Shown here: one piece after another, positions 1-4,884 of the stretch | How positions within the stretch are numbered: the first letter of the stretch is position 1 | How the letters are laid out: each line of letters begins with the position of its first letter | Position numbers and translations under genes: made by a program | Assembly (NCBI GenBank): GCA_031265725.1 | Contig: JAISCH010000019.1 | Span: forward strand, 1 to 6,616 | Direction: 5' to 3' | Length of the DNA: 6,616 bases | Source of the DNA: Propionibacteriaceae bacterium | Lineage (GTDB): Bacteria; Actinomycetota; Actinomycetes; Propionibacteriales; Propionibacteriaceae | Notes under the pieces: model-generated | Told to the model about the DNA's origin: nothing | What the model saw: only the letters and a program-made list of their open reading frames with translations | The model's database searches: none

Positions 1-1
1 G

Positions 2-247
2 CTGGAAATCCTCGGCATCCTCGGCACCATGTTCGACGCCCGCACGGTACACAGCCGCGAGGTGCTGGAACGAGTGATGCAGGCCTTCGGCGACATCGTG
101 TTCCAGACCATCATCCGGCGCACGATCAAATTCCCCGAGACCACGGTCGCCGGAGAGCCAATCACCAGCTATGCCCCGTCTTCCCCCGGAGCCGACGCCT
201 ATCGCAGTCTCGCTAGGGAGGTTTTATTCAGATGTCCATCAGCCTAG
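2..247 (+). CDS. parA: ParA/Soj-family partition ATPase, C-terminal fragment
   Basis: This is the last 81 residues of an open frame that enters from the left edge; the stop is TAG at 245-247. The Walker A and B motifs would lie outside the window. What is visible is the typical ParA/Soj tail: a hydrophobic strand (LEILGILGTMFDAR), a helix (SREVLERVMQAFGD), then VFQTIIRRTIKFPET, a short G/P linker (TVAGEPITSYAPSSPGADAY) and a final helix (YRSLAREVL). In Soj proteins these segments correspond to the switch to new targets 'I.R..KF.E....G.PI..Y.P.S..A..Y..LA.E'. Members are dimeric, nucleotide-dependent DNA-binding ATPases that move DNA or other cargo. Its position directly before a small DNA-binding-like gene and scpAB is a common actinobacterial arrangement, and it need not be the main oriC-proximal ParA. 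The overlap with the next gene is 16 nt. The family call is firm; which cargo it serves is inference. Confidence 0.9.
   Translation: MEILGILGTMFDARTVHSREVLERVMQAFGDIVFQTIIRRTIKFPETTVAGEPITSYAPSSPGADAYRSLAREVLFRCPSA
215..221 (+). promoter_or_regulatory. Ribosome binding site of the small gene at 232
   Basis: The purine-rich stretch AGGGAGG lies 10 nt before the ATG at 232, inside the parA reading frame. The spacing is slightly long, but this is the only good Shine-Dalgarno match nearby and supports ATG 232 as the true start. Confidence 0.5.
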
Positions 248-465
248 AGCTGCCAGGCAGCGGGCGGATCCGTCATGAGGAGAAGATAACCGTCTACGTC
301 AGCGGGGAGGAATTGCTGGCGTTGGAACAGGCCAGGTTGACGTTGCGGGCCCAGCATGGCCTGGCGGTTGACCGGGGCCGCATCGTCCGCACCGCGATCA
401 GTCTGGCGATGGCGGATTTGGCTGCCAAAGGGAGCGAATCCGGTCTGGTGCGTGAATTACAGTGA
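232..465 (+). CDS. Small conserved-type protein with ribbon-helix-helix-like pattern
   Basis: This 77-residue protein has no function that I can name. Residues about 18-25 (KITVYVSG) look like a short beta strand. They are followed by a helix (about 26-43, EELLALEQARLTLRAQHG), a short turn (LAVDRG) and a second helix (about 49-65, RIVRTAISLAMADLAAKG). That order, with an Arg-rich second helix, resembles the ribbon-helix-helix fold of CopG/Arc/ParG-type dimeric DNA-binding proteins, though the first helix is longer than in CopG. The gene overlaps parA by 16 nt and its TGA overlaps the GTG of scpA (GTGA), so the three are probably cotranslated. Placed beside a ParA ATPase, it could be the DNA-binding or adaptor partner of that ATPase; this is inference from fold pattern and context. 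The alternative is a non-DNA-binding accessory subunit of the condensin operon. Confidence 0.8.
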   Translation: MSISLELPGSGRIRHEEKITVYVSGEELLALEQARLTLRAQHGLAVDRGRIVRTAISLAMADLAAKGSESGLVRELQ

Positions 466-1313
466 CCATCATCGGACTGGAGACAGAAGAACTGGGCCAG
501 AACGCGTTCAACGTCCATCTGGCCAACTTCTCCGGTCCCTTCGACTTGCTGTTGCAGTTGATCAGCAAGCACAAACTCGATATCACCGAAGTGGCGCTAT
601 CGGTGGTGACCGATGAATTCATTTCCTATCTGCGGGAGTTGCAACGTTCTGGGCACGCCAAGATGGACCAGACCAGCCAATTCATAGTTGTCGCCGCGAC
701 CCTGCTCGATCTCAAGGCTGCCAGATTGCTGCCCCAAGGCGAGGTGGAAGACCCCGAGGACTTGTCGCTGCTGGAGGCCCGCGACCTGCTTTTCGCCCGG
801 CTGCTGCAATACCGGGCTTTCAAGATCGCTAGCGGGTGGATCGGCCGGACTCTGCAGGAGCAGGCCGCCCGTTTCCCCCGGCCAGGCGGTTTGGAGGACC
901 GTTTCGCGCAATTGCTACCCGAAGTGGACCTGACTGGGCTGATCGACCACTTGGCTTTCTTGGCCGCCAAGGCGATGACTCCCAAACAACTCGACGCCGT
1001 GCCCGTGGCACACTTGCACATACCGAAGGTGAGTGTCCGTGAGCAGGCTGAAATAATTTCGGCAAAACTCAAGGCTCACCCGATCCTGACTTTCCGCGCC
1101 CTTGTGGCCGACGCCGAAGACCGCATGGTAGTGGTTGGACGATTCCTTGCCCTGCTCGAGCTCTATCGTGAGCTTGCAATCGGCTTGGAACAGCTCAGTC
1201 CGTTGGGCGAAATCACTATCCGCTGGCTGGGTGCGGAAGTGGACATGTCCGAATTGGGAGCCGAATTCGACGAGAGATTGGAGATAAATGATGAGCAACG
1301 ACCCGTTGGTTGA
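462..1313 (+). CDS. scpA: Segregation and condensation protein A (kleisin)
   Basis: ScpA is the kleisin subunit that bridges the head domains of the SMC dimer and binds ScpB, forming the bacterial condensin that compacts and individualises newly replicated origins. The 283-residue product is about the usual family length. The N-terminal SMC-neck-binding helical domain is clear at residues 16-58 (FNVHLANFSGPFDLLLQLI followed by KHKLDITEVALSVVTDEFI). Another conserved helix (QFIVVAATLLDLKAARLLP) follows at 73-91. A less conserved middle section, predicted to hold the ScpB-binding part, leads to a C-terminal winged-helix domain at about 193-258 (VVVGRFLALLELYRE, then GEITIRWLG), which contacts the SMC head. 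The start is GTG 462, overlapping the upstream stop as GTGA. There is no strong Shine-Dalgarno, consistent with translational coupling. The C-terminus overlaps scpB. Confidence 0.96.
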   Translation: MTIIGLETEELGQNAFNVHLANFSGPFDLLLQLISKHKLDITEVALSVVTDEFISYLRELQRSGHAKMDQTSQFIVVAATLLDLKAARLLPQGEVEDPEDLSLLEARDLLFARLLQYRAFKIASGWIGRTLQEQAARFPRPGGLEDRFAQLLPEVDLTGLIDHLAFLAAKAMTPKQLDAVPVAHLHIPKVSVREQAEIISAKLKAHPILTFRALVADAEDRMVVVGRFLALLELYRELAIGLEQLSPLGEITIRWLGAEVDMSELGAEFDERLEINDEQRPVG

Positions 1314-1986
1314 TTTAGCCTGGTTGCCCGGAGCGCTGGAAGCATTGTTGCTGATGGTCACCGAGCCGATACCGGCCCAGGAATTGGCTGAGGCGGTACG
1401 AGTCCCGCTTCCGGAAGTGGAGCGGCAGTTGAACGAATTGCGGCAGTTCTATGAAGACACTGATCGCGGTTTCGAATTGCGCAATGTGGGCGTTGGCTGG
1501 CGCTACTACACCAGGGAGGAACACGCCGAGCTGATCAGCCGGTGGGTGTTGGAGGGCCAGCAGGGCAAGTTGTCGCAAGCAGCCTTGGAGACCTTGTCGG
1601 TGGTGGCGTACATGCAGCCGATCACCCGGGGGCAGATATCCGCTGTGCGTGGAGTGAACGTGGACGGGGTGCTGCGTACGCTCATCACCCGGAACATGGT
1701 CGAGGTGGTCGGGCAGGATATCGGCTCCGGCGCGCGCCAGTTCGGGACCACATCGACCTTCTTGGAGAAGATGGGGCTGACCAGCTTGGACGAATTGCCG
1801 CCGATAGCGCCCTATCTGCCGGACGCCATCGCCTTGGAAACCGAGCTGGCTGAGGCGATTGGGCTGAATCCGCCAGCGCCGCTGACCGAGGAGGAGTTGT
1901 TGGCGGCCACCGGGAAGACTGCCAGCGAGCCGGACCCCGGCGATGGGCCAATCAGCGAAGAATGGCCCACCGGGGCTGATGACTGA
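1288..1986 (+). CDS. scpB: Segregation and condensation protein B
   Basis: ScpB dimers bind the central part of the ScpA kleisin and are needed for SMC-ScpAB function. The protein has two winged-helix domains. The first spans about residues 12-85 (start LPGALEALLLMVTEPIPAQE). The second, at about 95-165, carries the strongest family signature: LSQAALETLSVVAYMQPITR followed by GQISAVRGVNVDGVLRTLI, then GARQFGTTSTFLEKMGLTSL and DELPPIAP. The last 50 residues are acidic and Pro/Gly-rich, probably disordered, and typical of actinobacterial members. Two ATG codons are adjacent (1288 and 1291). The GGAG at 1280-1283 stands 4 nt before the first and 7 nt before the second, so ATG 1291 (231 residues) may be the real start. 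The gene overlaps scpA by 26 or 23 nt. Family assignment is secure. Confidence 0.96.
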   Translation: MMSNDPLVDLAWLPGALEALLLMVTEPIPAQELAEAVRVPLPEVERQLNELRQFYEDTDRGFELRNVGVGWRYYTREEHAELISRWVLEGQQGKLSQAALETLSVVAYMQPITRGQISAVRGVNVDGVLRTLITRNMVEVVGQDIGSGARQFGTTSTFLEKMGLTSLDELPPIAPYLPDAIALETELAEAIGLNPPAPLTEEELLAATGKTASEPDPGDGPISEEWPTGADD

Positions 1987-2710
1987 GGGCATCCGGTTAC
2001 AGAAGGCATTGGCTCAGGCCGGGATAGCCTCGCGCCGGGCCAGTGAGATCCTGATTGACGAGGGCCGGGTCCAAGTCAACGGTGAGGTCGTCAACACGCA
2101 GGGGGTCAGAGTCGATCCCGCTATCGACATCATCCGGGTGGATGACAGACGCATCCCGCCAGTCCGTGACCAGCTTTACTTGATGCTGAACAAACCAGCC
2201 GGGGTGTTGTCGAGCATGGACGATCCACATGGCCGTCCAGCGCTCGACGGCTACCTGGGCCGCTGGACGAAAGCGGGACTGTTCCACGTCGGCCGGTTGG
2301 ACGCTGAGACACAGGGGCTGCTGCTGCTCACCAATGATGGCGACTTCGCCCAGCGGATAGCCCATCCGTCCTACGCGGTGGCCAAGACCTACCTGGCTGA
2401 GGTGCAGGGCAACGTGGATACCGGCACGCTCGCCAAGCTGCGCAGGGGCGTGGAACTGGACGACGGCCCGATCCAGGCCGACTCGACCAAGGTCGTCAGC
2501 CGGGCTAAGGGGAGGACGCTGCTGGAAGTGGTGCTGCATTCGGGCCGGAACCGGGTCGTGCGCCGGATGCTGGAAGCTGTCGGGCATCCGGTGCGCCGCC
2601 TCGTTAGGATCAAGCTCGGCTCGCTGCGGCTGGGCGGCCTCAAGCCGGGCGAGCTCCGCGAACTGACCGCTTCCGAGTTGGCGGAGCTGTTTGATGTGGT
2701 GGGCATGTGA
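1979..2710 (+). CDS. rluB: RsuA/RluB-family ribosomal pseudouridine synthase
   Basis: This enzyme converts a specific uridine in rRNA to pseudouridine; RluB in E. coli acts on 23S U2605. Residues 5-50 form an S4 RNA-binding domain (IRLQKALAQAGIASRRASEI followed by LIDEGRVQVNGEVV). The catalytic domain follows with LMLNKPAGVLSS (68-79), then GRLDAETQGLLLLTNDGDFA, in which Asp108 (codon 2300-2302) is the expected catalytic aspartate, then AHPSYAVAKTYLAEV and a C-terminal LHSGRNRVVRRMLEAVGHPV segment typical of RsuA/RluB/RluE/RluF. I choose ATG 1979 (243 residues). It overlaps the scpB stop by 8 nt and has GGGG a few bases upstream. An in-frame ATG at 1943 would add 12 residues with no family resemblance. 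The scpB-rluB pair is common in Gram-positive bacteria. The exact target base (RluB versus RsuA type) is inferred from context; the fold is certain. Confidence 0.94.
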   Translation: MTEGIRLQKALAQAGIASRRASEILIDEGRVQVNGEVVNTQGVRVDPAIDIIRVDDRRIPPVRDQLYLMLNKPAGVLSSMDDPHGRPALDGYLGRWTKAGLFHVGRLDAETQGLLLLTNDGDFAQRIAHPSYAVAKTYLAEVQGNVDTGTLAKLRRGVELDDGPIQADSTKVVSRAKGRTLLEVVLHSGRNRVVRRMLEAVGHPVRRLVRIKLGSLRLGGLKPGELRELTASELAELFDVVGM

Positions 2711-2736
2711 GCGGACGGTAGGCATGCGCGCGGATA

Positions 2737-2759
2737 AGGCTGGGCTGGCCTCATTAGGC
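2737..2759 (+). other. Alternating AGGC/GCCT hairpin arms after rluB
   Basis: Three 4-nt arms alternate here: AGGC (2737-2740), GCCT (2748-2751) and AGGC (2756-2759). The middle arm can pair with either outer one, giving two mutually exclusive weak 4-bp hairpins. No T-run follows closely. They may end or attenuate the parA-rluB transcript, but such short arms arise easily by chance in GC-rich DNA. Confidence 0.2.
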
Positions 2760-2779
2760 AGTTGGCACTTTGACGTCAG

Positions 2780-2813
2780 CTCCGAGTTTTGTTTTTCTTG
2801 GGGCAACTCGGAG
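2780..2813. promoter_or_regulatory. 9-bp perfect inverted repeat upstream of the FKBP lipoprotein gene
   Basis: CTCCGAGTT (2780-2788) is the exact reverse complement of AACTCGGAG (2805-2813), with a 16-nt T-rich spacer. Allowing one bulged G (2814), the pairing extends by two more bases (A2778, G2779 with C2815, T2816). The arm centres are 25 bp apart. The left arm lies upstream of a candidate -35 (2798-2803) and the right arm lies between -35 and -10, so a dimeric repressor bound here would block the promoter. As RNA it would be a hairpin after rluB with no T-run behind it, so it is a poor intrinsic terminator although it could still pause or stabilise RNA. Operator versus hairpin cannot be settled by eye. 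Confidence 0.6.
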
Positions 2814-2824
2814 GCTGGTAGAGT
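2798..2824 (+). promoter_or_regulatory. Candidate promoter for the FKBP lipoprotein gene
   Basis: A -10-like TAGAGT sits at 2819-2824, preceded by TGG (extended -10 TGN). A weak -35-like TTGGGG sits at 2798-2803, 15 nt upstream, which is short. The -10 ends 8 nt before the GTG at 2833, which would place transcription start at or 1-2 nt before that codon. TAnnnT-type -10 boxes immediately before leaderless genes are common in actinobacteria. The assignment is by eye only. Confidence 0.4.
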
Positions 2825-2832
2825 TTCCTTCC

Positions 2833-3795
2833 GTGACTCGACTTCGTGTGATTCCGGCATTAATCGCCGTCGCCGCGCTGACTGCTCTCAGCGCTTGCGC
2901 TCCCGTCTCTGATATCGATCCGTCAGCTTCAGCGACGCCGACCGTGCCGATCTCGACGAATCTGGACGCGATCACTGTCACCGGGGAGCGGTTGAAGACG
3001 CCAACGGTCGAGTTTGCCGCCCCGTTCGCGGTGGACAAGACCATGACTAAAGTCCTGGTGGAAGGCGACGGCCAGGCGATCGACCCCAACGGCATAGCGG
3101 TGGCTTTTTACTACGGGGTCAACGGACGCACCGGGGAACGCTTCGATGACAATTTCACTTCTGAGACCGAAGGTGTCGATCCGACTCCGGCTCCTTTCCC
3201 GTTGAAGCAGGTTGTGCCGGGATTCCGCCTTGGCTTGGGCGATCAAAAGATCGGCTCCCGGGTGCTGATCGCCATGCCCGGATCGGAAGGCTACGACGAA
3301 ATGGGTGGCAATACCAGCGCTGGCATCGCGCTGGGCGACACCTTGGTGTTCGTGGTGGACATCACCGATGGATCGCTGCTCGGCCCCGAGGGCAAGACGA
3401 TCACACCCCCAGCGGATTTGCCGAAGGTCGCCGAAACCGACGGAAAGGTCACGATAACCATCCCGGACACCGCGCCACCCAAGGAATTGGTCACCCAAGT
3501 GCTGATCGAGGGTGCCGGCGCGAAGCTCACCCCAGAAAGCGTGCTCATCTCCCATTACGTCTTCTATTCGTGGAATACGAAGAGTGAGTTGAAGCGGGTC
3601 TATGAGGAAGTCGATATGGGAGTGTTGAACACTGCCATCCAAGGTTTGGCCACTGGTCTTGAGGGCAAGACGGTCGGTTCCCGGGTATTGCTGATCATTC
3701 CCCCCGATCAAGCCTTCCCCGATGGCAGCAACGATCCCCCCGTCGAGCCAGGCGACACCATGGTCTTCGTGGTAGACCTGTTGATGGCCCTGTAA
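2833..3795 (+). CDS. Secreted lipoprotein with two tandem FKBP-like domains
   Basis: This is a predicted FKBP-type peptidyl-prolyl cis-trans isomerase or chaperone anchored outside the cytoplasmic membrane. From GTG 2833 the protein has 320 residues. Its signal peptide (MTRLRVIPALIAVAALTALS) ends in a lipobox LSAC, with Cys22 as the lipidated residue. A Ser/Thr/Pro-rich linker follows. Domain 1 (about 72-177) has FYYGVNGRTGERFDDNF, VVPGFRLGLGDQKIGSRVLI, EGYDEMG and DTLVFVVDI. The FD pair (104-105), VVPG and GY match FKBP pocket residues. Domain 2 (about 221-317) repeats the layout (TQVLIEGAGA, SVLISHYVFYSW, GKTVGSRVLLIIP, DTMVFVVDLL), but the FD and GY positions are replaced, so it is probably non-catalytic. 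An upstream TTG at 2770 would add 21 residues that spoil the signal peptide. There is no Shine-Dalgarno at normal distance, consistent with a leaderless mRNA. Substrates are unknown. Confidence 0.9.
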   Translation: MTRLRVIPALIAVAALTALSACAPVSDIDPSASATPTVPISTNLDAITVTGERLKTPTVEFAAPFAVDKTMTKVLVEGDGQAIDPNGIAVAFYYGVNGRTGERFDDNFTSETEGVDPTPAPFPLKQVVPGFRLGLGDQKIGSRVLIAMPGSEGYDEMGGNTSAGIALGDTLVFVVDITDGSLLGPEGKTITPPADLPKVAETDGKVTITIPDTAPPKELVTQVLIEGAGAKLTPESVLISHYVFYSWNTKSELKRVYEEVDMGVLNTAIQGLATGLEGKTVGSRVLLIIPPDQAFPDGSNDPPVEPGDTMVFVVDLLMAL

Positions 3796-3805
3796 GCCCT
3801 GGCAA

Positions 3806-3826
3806 CCGCCCGCCGGTTTCGGGTGG
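3806..3826 (+). terminator. Possible hairpin terminator after the FKBP gene
   Basis: CCGCCCG (3806-3812) pairs with CGGGTGG (3820-3826) across a 7-nt loop, giving a 7-bp GC-rich stem with one G-U pair, starting 10 nt after the TAA. There is no T-run, so it is at best an atypical (I-shaped) terminator of the type reported in actinobacteria. It sits in the 111-bp gap between convergent genes, where termination is expected. Confidence 0.4.
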
Positions 3827-3883
3827 GATAGGAACTCACCGGGTTGAACAACCTATTGGCGTGACCGCTTAGGTCCATGTTGT

Positions 3884-3902
3884 TCTGGAATTGTCGTCCA
3901 GA
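3884..3902. terminator. Possible hairpin at the 3' end of the GluQRS gene
   Basis: TCTGGA (3884-3889) and TCCAGA (3897-3902) are perfect inverted arms with a 7-nt loop. They lie 4 nt beyond the minus-strand stop at 3907-3909. No T-run is present in either direction, so a role as terminator or 3'-end-protecting hairpin for the minus-strand transcript is only suggested by position. Confidence 0.35.
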
Positions 3903-3906
3903 GTGG

Positions 3907-4800
3907 TCAGTAGATCCAAGGCTCCCGGGGGACTGAATCGGGGTCGAAGCGGGGCAAGAGGGTGGACGTGGTTACTCTCTCGGCGGGTCCGCAGAGGGCC
4001 AGTGAATTGCCGAGCATCGTCAACACCTGGGCTGGAGTGACGCCGATGGCGGCCAGCTCGGTCAGGGTGATTGGGCGGTCGCGTTTTGCCAGCCGGTTGC
4101 CCTGTTGGTCGATGACGAGTGGGACGTGGGCGTATTCCGGGATACTCCCGCCCAGGATCGAGGTCAGCCAGGCCTGCCTGGGGGCGGAGGAGAGCAGGTC
4201 GGCTCCGCGCACCACTTGGTCAACGCCTTGGGCGATGTCATCGACCACTACCGCGAAGTTGTACGCCCAGACGCCATCGTTGCGGCGGATCACGAAGTCG
4301 TCCACCTCCGCCTCGACTGCACCGGCCCAGTGGTCATGCACCAGTTGGCGGGCGTTGTCCGCCCTGATCCGCAACGCCGGAGGACGGACCGCGCGTCGTT
4401 CGGCCCGCTCGGCTGCGGTCAAATCCCGGCAAGTGCCCGGATAGCGGCGGTAGCCGTCCCAATGCGGCGCGGACGCAGACTCGGCGATCTCCCGCCGGGT
4501 GCAGTAGCACTCGTAACTCCGCTCAGCCAGTGAGTCGGCAACAGCCTGGTACACCCCCAGACGCGCGGATTGCCAGACGGCTTCCCCGTCGAAGTCGATG
4601 CCGAGGGCGGCCAGTTCAGCGATTTGCGCGGCGGCTATGTCGCCCGCCGCCTGGATCCGGTCGCGGTCGAGGTCTTCGATGCGGAGTTTGAATTGCCTGC
4701 CGGTGCTGCGGGCGAATAGCCAAGCGACCAGGGCGGTGCGCAGATTGCCCAGATGCAATCCAGCAGTCGGGGTCGGCGCGTATCTTCCGCTCACCCGCAC
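3907..4800 (-). CDS. gluQ: Glutamyl-Q tRNA(Asp) synthetase (GluQRS)
   Basis: GluQRS activates glutamate and attaches it to queuosine at position 34 of tRNA-Asp. It is a truncated paralogue of glutamyl-tRNA synthetase without the anticodon-binding domain, and the 297 residues here match that short form. Visible motifs are the class I ATP-binding start GRYAPTPTAGLHLGNLRTAL (HLGN in place of HIGH, residues 16-19), RIEDLDRDR (40-48), the zinc-site residues Cys98, Cys100, Tyr120 and Cys124 (CYC...YPGTC), the DDFVIRRNDGVWAYNFAVVV stretch with DDIAQGV, VRGADLL (197-203), and a KMSKS-like RLAKRD (236-241). The start is GTG 4800; an in-frame TAA lies 12 codons upstream and no strong Shine-Dalgarno is seen. 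A start at GTG 4794 is possible and would remove only two residues. The presence of this gene implies the host makes or salvages queuosine, which is inference. It converges with the FKBP gene. Confidence 0.94.
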   Translation of the reverse strand: MRVSGRYAPTPTAGLHLGNLRTALVAWLFARSTGRQFKLRIEDLDRDRIQAAGDIAAAQIAELAALGIDFDGEAVWQSARLGVYQAVADSLAERSYECYCTRREIAESASAPHWDGYRRYPGTCRDLTAAERAERRAVRPPALRIRADNARQLVHDHWAGAVEAEVDDFVIRRNDGVWAYNFAVVVDDIAQGVDQVVRGADLLSSAPRQAWLTSILGGSIPEYAHVPLVIDQQGNRLAKRDRPITLTELAAIGVTPAQVLTMLGNSLALCGPAERVTTSTLLPRFDPDSVPREPWIY

Positions 4801-4830
4801 ACCATAGCCGCTGATCTTTGAATTCAGCCA

Positions 4831-4836
4831 TAATTA
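4831..4836. promoter_or_regulatory. AT-rich TAATTA, possible -10 in the divergent intergenic region
   Basis: The 84-bp region between the divergent gluQ and membrane-protein genes has one clear AT-rich spot, the self-complementary TAATTA, also read as CATAAT from 4829. It could serve as a -10 for either strand, giving leaders of roughly 24 nt for gluQ and about 40 nt for the + strand gene. I see no convincing -35 at 16-18 nt on either side, so the call is weak. Confidence 0.3.
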
Positions 4837-4852
4837 GCTCTGGTGCCAGAGC
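4837..4852. promoter_or_regulatory. Near-perfect palindrome GCTCTGG-TG-CCAGAGC in divergent region
   Basis: Two 7-bp arms, GCTCTGG (4837-4843) and CCAGAGC (4846-4852), are exact reverse complements separated by only TG. A 2-nt loop is too tight for a good RNA hairpin unless inner pairs open, so a DNA-binding dimer site is the more natural reading. It directly follows TAATTA, where it would overlap the + strand transcription start and the upstream flank of the minus-strand promoter. It is 32 nt before the ATG at 4885. It could also form an open-loop 5' UTR stem. Confidence 0.5.
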
Positions 4853-4873
4853 GAAGCCCCTGATTCGAGCTAT

Positions 4874-4880
4874 GGAGGAG
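4874..4880 (+). promoter_or_regulatory. Strong ribosome binding site for the membrane protein gene
   Basis: GGAGGAG lies 4 nt before the ATG at 4885, with the GGAGG core 6 nt away. It is the best Shine-Dalgarno match in the window and fixes the start, in contrast to the SD-poor starts of scpA, the FKBP gene and gluQ. Confidence 0.75.
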
Positions 4881-4884
4881 TGCG

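Noticed and set aside
1943..1978. ATG 1943 as start of the pseudouridine synthase
   Set aside because: It would give a 44-nt overlap with scpB and 12 extra residues unlike the family, whereas ATG 1979 gives an 8-nt overlap and a normal S4-domain start.
2770..2775. TTGACG as a -35 box
   Set aside because: It matches five of six consensus bases, but 16-18 nt downstream there is only a T-rich stretch with no TATAAT-like hexamer, and the plausible TAGAGT is 43 nt away.
2770..2832. TTG 2770 as start of the FKBP protein
   Set aside because: It would add 21 residues before a complete signal peptide with basic N-terminus, hydrophobic core and LSAC lipobox, and no ribosome binding site precedes it.
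1997..2860. 287-codon minus-strand open frame over rluB
   Set aside because: It lies opposite a gene with clear S4 and catalytic motifs, has a His/Gln-rich low-information composition and shows no recognisable domain.
2929..3711. 260-codon minus-strand open frame over the FKBP gene
   Set aside because: It is antisense to a well-supported lipoprotein gene, with the Arg/His/Asp-rich composition of a shadow frame.
3844..3853. TTGAACAACC with the preceding GG as a hairpin or operator
   Set aside because: The arms GGTT and AACC are only 4 bp and are expected often by chance; there is no T-run and no promoter nearby.
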